Source: Iris pallida
Lineage: Eukaryota; Streptophyta; Magnoliopsida; Asparagales; Iridaceae
Direction: 5' to 3'
Assembly: GCA_029216955.1 (NCBI GenBank)
Contig: JANAVB010010791.1
Location: 8,202,868-8,266,867 of the forward strand
Length of the DNA: 64,000 bases
Shown here one piece after another: positions 56,564 through 64,000 of the stretch (position 1 is its first letter; each line of letters begins with the position of its first letter). The notes beneath the pieces were generated by a model. It saw nothing but the letters and a program-made list of their open reading frames with translations, was not told where the DNA came from and made no database searches. Made by a program: the position numbers and the translations under genes.

Positions 56564-57518
56564 AAATAAAATAAAATATATATATATATACACACATATA
56601 TGATGATATATGCGTATAAATTATAAATCACAATATACAATTAAATATAACAATTAAATACAACAATTATTAATTTATAAAAATAATAAATAGACCATTA
56701 ATTAAACACGAACTATGTATATAGCAATATACGATCCAATGTATATTGAATACCATCTGTACATTTACTCTATAAACCTAAATAAAATCTAGGCAGTTAT
56801 ATTTAGAAAATGATATCGTAATTCAAAAGTAGAATATTACTATAAATAACGATTATATATATATAATTCATTTGCTAATGAATAATCAAATAAACGAATG
56901 CTATTGACATTATTTACGAACAATTACAAAAATAACCATATAATAATAATAATAATACCAATAACCCACTAAATAACCAAAAGAGTCTTGGTGAACATAT
57001 TTGGCCCTAGAAAATTGTACCAATATTCTAAAACTCTATTTAAATATTAATAATACACATTTTGTATGAATAACCAAATATTTAGAAAATATTATTAAGT
57101 CCACCAAAAAGTTAGGGAATATTTGTACACACCTAAAAGTATGTCTACATAGGCTTGGGCTTGGTTTGGGTCCAATCTGGTCTAATTTGGTACAACAGGG
57201 TTCTCTAAAACTCAGTAATATAATTAATAAATAAATAGATCTTCGGTAAGGGTTAAGTCGCAACTTGGCCTGGTTTTCTAGTTAGGACATCACTATGGCT
57301 CGGCCATCCCTACTATGGCTAATACACTAGTCAAGGCACGCCACTGCACTATCTGTGCCATGATTCCTAGTCGTTTGGTACTTCAAAACTCAACCATGGC
57401 TAAGGTCATCTACCGTAAGAATTAACTAAATAGTTAATTCTAAAATTCAAAAAATCACCATTTAAATCAAATAAATAGTATAAAAATATTTCAAAATTTT
57501 TTGGAAAGGGGAGCTACA
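54346..57518 (-). repeat. LTR-like segment b (about 3.2 kb)
   Basis: From TGTCATGACCCGCACC to GGGGAGCTACA, followed by a PPT-like block at 57519-57560. It includes a long TA/CA microsatellite at 56484-56563. Its first 2.4 kb match 61528-64000. Confidence 0.7.
56484..56563. repeat. (TA)n(CA)n microsatellite
   Basis: About 70 bases of TA followed by ACACACAC. Confidence 0.95.
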
Positions 57519-60500
57519 AATCTACCCACCTTAAAAATAAATTCGTCCTCAAATTTAAGGACTATTAGGATAGGCCGACTTGGTAGATTGGTGAAAGGTA
57601 GTGGAAATTTATGATAAAAGAACTTGATCGAATAAATAAATAAAATAGGAGAAAATGCTCGAAACACTAAAAGTCCTAAAATGCTCTCAACTTTAATTTT
57701 GAAACAAGTTTGATAAGGAAAATAATCATGAACAAAGTATCGATGAAATCTGCCTTCAACCCCGACAAATATGAGAATAACTAAATGAATAAAAATTTCT
57801 GAAACTCTGGAAAAGGAAATATAGGTATTTGACCCAATCATGCCCCAAATTATTCATAAAATATTGTCTAAAATAATACCTATTACTTTAAATAATCTTC
57901 GTAATAAAATCAATTGTCAAAAAATTTGTTAAGAATAATTCTGATATTTATAGCTGTATATTTTTCACAAATACAATATCTTCTAAAATAATATAGTAAT
58001 AATTTGAATTTAATATAACTCTTGATAAAATAGTAATTCAAATAATCTTGGAATAAAATCTCTTCTAAACTTTTGCAAATCTCTCATCTCCCTTTTCTTT
58101 TTCCTCAAAATAACTAAAATAGAAATATAATAAAAATTATTTCCCGATTTAAAAAAATAATTAAACTAAAATAAACTAAATGGAGAATGTAATAAAATGG
58201 AAAGTGGGCTTACGGCCTACCCACCTTAGGATGATTTGTCCTCGAATTTAAGAACTCAGATGATCAAATCTTTCTAAGATTTAAATTAATACTGGATTTA
58301 ACAAATCAAAATAATTCAAGATTTTATTAAAATATTAAAAATACATTTGATCGAATCTAAATATAATACAGTAATAATTTAAATGAATAATATATTTATC
58401 AAATGACTCAAAAAATATGGTATATATTATTTAAACAGTACATATCTTTGTTAGTCCAAGACTGAGTCAAACTAATTATAATATAACAAAATGAATTTAA
58501 TTGATAATTAATATTAGCAAATAATTTAAACGATATTTTATAAATTCTAAATACAAAACGGTTTGACAAAAATTCTTTTGTCATCAAAATATATTCGATA
58601 GTGGTTACAATTAAATCTATTTTCTAACTAAAATTTATTAAAATAAAACAAAATAAAACTTTTGAAAGCAGGGATGTGGGTTTACAATTCTACCCACCTT
58701 AGAATATTTCGTTTTTAAAATTTCAAAGAGCACGATTTGGCACGATCATGAAGAATAATCAAGAAACCAAATTTTTAATTGATATGAATAAAATGACGAA
58801 TGGTATAATCAATGGAGTGATATGATTCATGATCTAATTAGTCACGCGTAATTATGGATATGATTAAAATGATAAAGATAATAGACAAAAGAGAGAGTGT
58901 GATTTGGCACGATCAATATTCGGTCAAATGGTCTAGTTGACAAGCAAATATTTTTAAGATTGATCAAGATTGAAATGGTTGGGCACGACCACTCTATGGT
59001 TAGCATGGTTGAGTCATTACCAGCTTTTTAAGGAATGACCAAAGTTTTTGATGAAATCTAAACATAATTTTAGTCGCATTTAAGAGGCAGTCACGATCAA
59101 GGCTAATCGTGCAAGTCATCCAAGCAGGGTAAAAATAGGAAGTTGGCACGAGCATGATCATGATCAAATTAGTCATGAGCGTAGTTGGAATGAAGGTATA
59201 ACCTTAGCTATGATTTAGTTGAAATTATAGACACGGTTATGATTTAGTCTCGATAAAGTAGTTTAAGATCGATCAAAATTAAAATCATCTGGGTACGAAC
59301 AACTAGTTAAACAGAATTATTTAGGCACGATCATGGAATTGAATTCTAGGATGACAGGCGAATTGGCACGATCAAAATAGAATCGAATAGTTTGGTCGTG
59401 ATCAAAAGTATTTAAGGATGATCCAACCGAAATCGTTCGAACACGAACGACTGTGTAGGCTTGATCATAGAATCAAACCTAGGAAGGACACGAATTGACT
59501 CGATCGAAATATAACAAAAGGAGTCTAGTCAGGATCAAAATTGTTCAAGGATGATCAAATCCAAAATCGTTTCGATATGCTTAAAATATTTATCCACGAT
59601 TATTTAGGCACGAGTTTAGAATCAAAATCTAGATAAGTTTAGGAATCTAGTCGAAATTACATTAAAAGATGACAATCTGAAAAATAGAAGGATAAGAAAG
59701 GAAGGGAGAATTATCGGTTTATGAAGAAGATTGTGACTTAGGAATAAGCACAAATCAATTTGAAAACTTAATAGTTATATGCCAATAAGACGTAGTCTCT
59801 ATGGTATTCGAAACTCGTAAATATAATCGAAGTCATTTTATCGAAAATTTATGTCTCGCCAGTGTACAGCTAGCTGCAATAAACTCTTGATTCCACGACT
59901 CAAGCAAGGCTACGGTAACGAATACCCTATCAACTCTATCCAATCTGGACATAACATCTTAAAGACGAAGATAGGACGACCAGGATATAGCTTTGGCAAC
60001 ATTCGATAACTTATACTTACTCGAGATTACTTCAACTTAGGGATCATGCCTCGCCAGTGCGCTGCTGGCTGCAGTGAACCCCCAGTCTCCATAAGTCAAA
60101 TAAGTGGCGACAGTGCGTGGCTGTCTGCCATCATAAGTCACTGATCATCTTTTCAACTATATCCTTAAAATCTCAACGGAGGTTCAAAAATCCTGAAACA
60201 AATTGACCATGATGGAGAAAGCTAGAAATTTGAACAAATTGATCATTATAGGAAAGTGTACGTATCCATCCTTAAAGGGGAGGTATCAGTTTTCAAAATT
60301 AAACAATTGATTAGGAAGGACATGGTCGAAGGCAAGATAAGTAAAAATCTTATAATCTTATTTTACGGATATTCAAGATTTAACGATTTAGAGGAAACTT
60401 TTGAATCCAAAAACTTAACTCGAGATTAATAGACAATTGAGCGAGATTAAAAATTCCTTAGGTCCAAGGAAAAGAATATAAGTGATAAGAACTTATGATA

Positions 60501-60982
60501 TGGCGATGTTTAGAAAAGATATAAGATAAAGTTGTACAAATGATCATGATTAGGGAGAAAACGACTGAAGGCAAAAGAAATGTAAACTTAAATTTATATT
60601 TCTCTATATTCAAGATCGAGGGTAAAAATATGTATAGAGTACTATGTCTACCTATTATGAATATATTCATACACAAGTATATATGTATAGCCTAAGTAAA
60701 TCCTAAAATATCGTTCTAAGAGGAGGTTATCCTATTTCCAAGTAAAATATAAATTTAAATAGCAATAATACATATATATTATATTCAATACATAATTTAT
60801 AGAAATTATTCCCAATACTAGAAATGGACTACCAAAATATATACACATCTATATATCTACATGGACGACGTTGGTCGCCCTATATGACCACCAGGACTTG
60901 GGTTGAGTTCGGGCTAGTTTGGAACAACCGGGTCTTCTAAAAGTCAATAATCTTAATAATAAATAATTAATTTATTCCTAGG
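57519..60982 (-). other. LARD-2 internal-like region, non-coding
   Basis: AT-rich, without a recognisable gene. Further PPT-like boxes lie at about 58205-58250 and 58680-58715. GCACGATCA-type motifs recur at 58735-59560. Blocks near 59850-60130 (CTCGCCAGTG...GCTGCAGTGAA) resemble 23870-24050 of LARD-1. Confidence 0.55.
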
Positions 60983-63440
60983 ATTATGTCACGATTTGGC
61001 CTGGTTTTCCTAGTTAGTGCACATCTATGACTCGGCCTTCTCTACCATGGCTAGAACACTAGTCAAGGCACTCGACTACACTCTCAGTACCAAAATTCTT
61101 GGTCATCTTGCGCTCCAAAACTTAACCGTGAATAAGGCCCTTTATAATAAATATTTATAAAATTCTAAAAATCATTTTTAATTTAAACAAATAAATAAAA
61201 AAATATTTTCCAAACTTTCGGAAAGAGGGGTTACGAATCTACCTACTTCAAAAATACTATCGATTCAGAATACAATAGTGTATCATTCTATGAAAATCAT
61301 CTAACAGGATTTAGAATTCAATGAGGCCTATGTAGCAACCTTAACTACCCAACTGTCAGATTAAACTAGGGACTCATAGTCCTAACCATTCTCTTAAAAT
61401 TGATTTACTCCTAGTTGTGAATGAGCATTTCCTAGTCGCAGGCTCGCAGTAGTACGACTAATATGGTACTACCACGAGTTCGCACAATTTTACAAAAATG
61501 GACCTGTATGGGCTACCACAAAAACTTGTCACGACCCGCACCTACTTTTCGGATACGAGACGTGTCCAAGCCAGCCTACGCCGCAGAGTCGATGGTAGAA
61601 CGCTGTCACGACCATGATGCTCAAAATCACAAAACATAATAATTATTGCTCATCCACATATCTAAATTGATTACAACATTTAAAAGAATTTATATTTGAA
61701 AAGAAATATAAAGTCTCACCATCTTTTACAACAGTTAAGTTATCTAACTAGTTTCTAGGTCTTGGCCTGCAAGTACACCCGTATCTTCCATGCTAAGAGA
61801 AGCCACAGCTAAACCTAAAAAATGTTGGTTTCCAGTCAGGAATGGAACAAGCACACAAACCGACGGCAATGTAAAAACATAATAGAATTAACAAGACATA
61901 AAAATGACATTTGAGAGATGAAAACTAGAAAGTACTGATGACATGGCAAGTGGTGGAGAAGACAAGAAAAACAAATAAAATACAACTATCTATATGATTT
62001 AAAATATCCGTTTTGACATGTAAATGGCTAGGGGATAAATCCGGCACCCTGCACGTGTCATGTGCAGCTGCTATTCTCCACGAAAGATACGGGGTATAGT
62101 TCTGGGTAGTCCACATGTCTACTAAGATATTTCCTCTCCCGACTTCTCTGTGTGACGAGCGTGTCAACAAGCAGCAAGCATATGTATAAACATGAAATGT
62201 ATAGACTACTATGAATTGAAAAGCAATCAGAAAGTGTACTTGCCTGAGATCCTTTGCTGGTGAAACCGATAATACAACCACTCAGATGAGTCACTAAAGT
62301 CAACACATGCAAAAAGTCTTCGGATGCTGAAATAGACATTACCAACGTTTTTAGAATAGTCAAATTAGCTAGGATTGCCTGTCCTTACGTCCAATTCTAG
62401 ATACAGGGGTAAAACGATAATTTCGGGTCAAAATAGTGTCCGTCGTTGGACCCGCTTTACAACGAAAAGCGTGCCAGAGTTAATCGTCTCTAAAGTTGTC
62501 AAACTATATGTCAACACATCCAGTTTTACGATACGAACCCAACCGTATGTCCAAAGTTGGATTCCGGTAGGCCGTGCACAAATTCGCCCGTTGAGTCAGA
62601 CCGTGGGCCCCACAAAACGGCAATCCGATCAACTATCTCAGAATCAGACCAAACTTGGCATACAAGACTTCCTATTGGCGCAAGTTTTGTCTCGATCTGA
62701 CGAACGTGCACAAAGTAATTGGAGAATTTGCACAGAGGCCGATATGGTGAATTTCGACGAACACACATCAAATTCGTCGCGCACACGCAACCAATTTAAA
62801 TTCTGTCAAAGCCCACACATCCACGAAGTCGATACGTACCTTTTGATGCTTTTGATTCGCGACCACATTGCCCGGATTGGCGGGACGCACGTAGTATCGA
62901 ATGGATTTCTAGTTTTTAAAACAGATTTTTCTTGGTTTTGGGAATCTGATTTCTTGACGCACAGTCGATAAAATCCAAATCCACAAAAAGGGTTGTGAAG
63001 CTCTATATGTTGTCTAAAAGTTCTTCAATTAGTTTCCTAAAATTCCTATTATCCTATTCTAGAATCGGCTTCCAAAACAGAAGATTGAATGGTTTGGGTC
63101 CTGTTTTGCTATCAACGAAGATCAGGTTTTTTTGAGTTTTGGAACTCGATTTACCATGCGTACATCGCTAAATAAATACATCTACTTGAAGGGAGACAAA
63201 GAGGGTTAGGTTAGGTATCTACCGGAAGAAACGGCTCGTTGAACGATTGATCGTACGCGAAGAATTCTCGCGACGAAGTTGTACATCCGCTGCATGCTGC
63301 TGCTGTCGTTTCTGTTTCAGTCGTACGCACGGATCCCCGCGCATGGCCTGCCATCGGCGGCTCGCGGCAGCACGGTGGTGGCGCGCATGGTGGGTGGTGG
63401 CGGTGTTAGGGTTTTCTCGATTTCGATCTCTCCAACTCTC

Positions 63441-63441
<1 letters not shown>

Positions 63442-63505
<64 letters not shown>
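63442..63505. repeat. (AT)n microsatellite 1 in the second repeat copy
   Basis: About 62 bases; the matching place in the first copy (56282-56295) has only a few units. Confidence 0.95.
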
Positions 63506-63506
<1 letters not shown>

Positions 63507-63744
63507 TATGTTCTGCTATTGTAACAGAGTCGGGGACGACTCTTCTCGGGTTCGCGCATGGGGGGTGCGGATTTAGTTTTTTTGTTTGTTTGTTTGTTTT
63601 TCTTTTTCTTTTTCTTTTTCTTTATTATCTATTATGTATTGTATATATATAGGTATATACACACGTATACACCTTTATTTATAGATATTTATATATACAT
63701 ACACAACTACACCTATATACGCCTATATATACAGATATTTACTT

Positions 63745-63749
<5 letters not shown>

Positions 63750-63810
<61 letters not shown>
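63750..63810. repeat. (TA)n microsatellite 2 in the second repeat copy
   Basis: About 60 bases of TA, corresponding in position to the 56484 array. Confidence 0.95.
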
Positions 63811-63811
<1 letters not shown>

Positions 63812-64000
63812 GCCTATATATATAGATATTTATATATACATACACATATATGATGATATATGCGTATAAATTATAAATCACAATATACAATTAAATATAA
63901 CAATTAAATACAACAATTATTGATTTATAAAAATAATAAATAGACCATTAAATAAACATGAAGTATGTATATAGCAATATACGATCCAATGTATATTGAA

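Larger units (their letters stand above)
53246..64000 (-). mobile_element. LARD-2 cluster: non-coding chromovirus-like large LTRs
   Basis: LTR-type termini TGTCAYRACCCGC occur at 53246, 54346 and 61528. LTR-tail/PPT junctions occur at about 54053, 57518 and 61228. The block 53797-56749 is nearly identical in order and sequence to 60983-64000 and 7.2 kb apart. No gag or pol is found. PPT motifs indicate minus orientation. The exact element boundaries cannot be resolved, since the right end is outside the window and the copies look recombined. Confidence 0.7.
60983..64000 (-). repeat. Second copy of the 3-kb direct repeat
   Basis: Colinear with 53797-56749, including LTR tail, short internal region (61229-61527) and LTR start (61528). 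The similarity still continues at the window end. Confidence 0.8.

Noticed and set aside
62375..62971. 198-codon ORF inside LTR copy, with a shorter copy at 55195-55791
   Set aside because: Located in an LTR; interrupted by a frame change and a stop in the other copy; no known domain. Possible but unsupported.

Overview
This window is nuclear DNA of a flowering plant, made almost entirely of nested transposable elements. The evidence is plant-specific retrotransposon lineages (a Tat-type Ty3/gypsy element with a second, archaeal-type RNase H and an antisense plant-mobile-domain gene; a Sirevirus-type Ty1/copia element), a CACTA DNA transposon, GT-AG introns, and pieces of a nuclear WD40 gene with introns. 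The GC-rich first exon of that gene hints at a monocot, but this is weak. I found no bacterial-type genes, CRISPR array, rRNA or tRNA gene.

Layout. (1) 1-33534 is one decayed Tat-type Ty3/gypsy element on the minus strand, here Tat-A. From its 5' end: LTR about 32818-33534, a repeat-rich ORF1, gag, protease, then RT, RNase H, archaeal-type RNase H and integrase down to about 3530, and an antisense (plus-strand) plant-mobile-domain gene at 42-2992. Its 3' LTR lies left of the window. Tat-A is split by two insertions: a Sirevirus-type copia element at 7061-16731 (TSD ATAAC) and a 10.5-kb non-coding large-LTR element, LARD-1, at 17649-28135 (TSD TCATG/TCAAG). (2) A related element, Tat-B, also on the minus strand, is present as 33535-33958 and 49139-53245. 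It is split by a second copia element, Copia-2, at 33959-49138 (TSD CAACA). Tat-A itself appears to sit inside Tat-B. (3) The 5' LTR of Copia-2 carries a 7.6-kb CACTA transposon at 34032-41612 (TSD TAT). It encodes no transposase I can see, but holds a nearly complete, intron-containing copy of a YAO/RRP9-type U3 snoRNP WD40 gene on the minus strand. (4) 53246-64000 is a cluster of non-coding chromovirus-like large LTRs, with two near-identical units of about 3 kb lying 7.2 kb apart.

Together this gives a relative order of events. Tat-B is the oldest layer, Tat-A and Copia-2 inserted into it, and Sirevirus, LARD-1 and CACTA are younger layers on top. Nearly all retroelement genes are broken, mostly by stop codons explained by C-to-T (or G-to-A) transitions, as expected for long-methylated repeats. 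The exons of the captured WD40 gene, by contrast, contain no stop codon. The most unusual signals are that captured gene, an LTR-like promoter module ahead of the Sirevirus env-like ORF, a conserved hairpin beside an unusual primer-binding site in the LARDs, a recurrent LTR/polypurine-tract module, and a 29-residue tandem repeat in the Tat ORF1.
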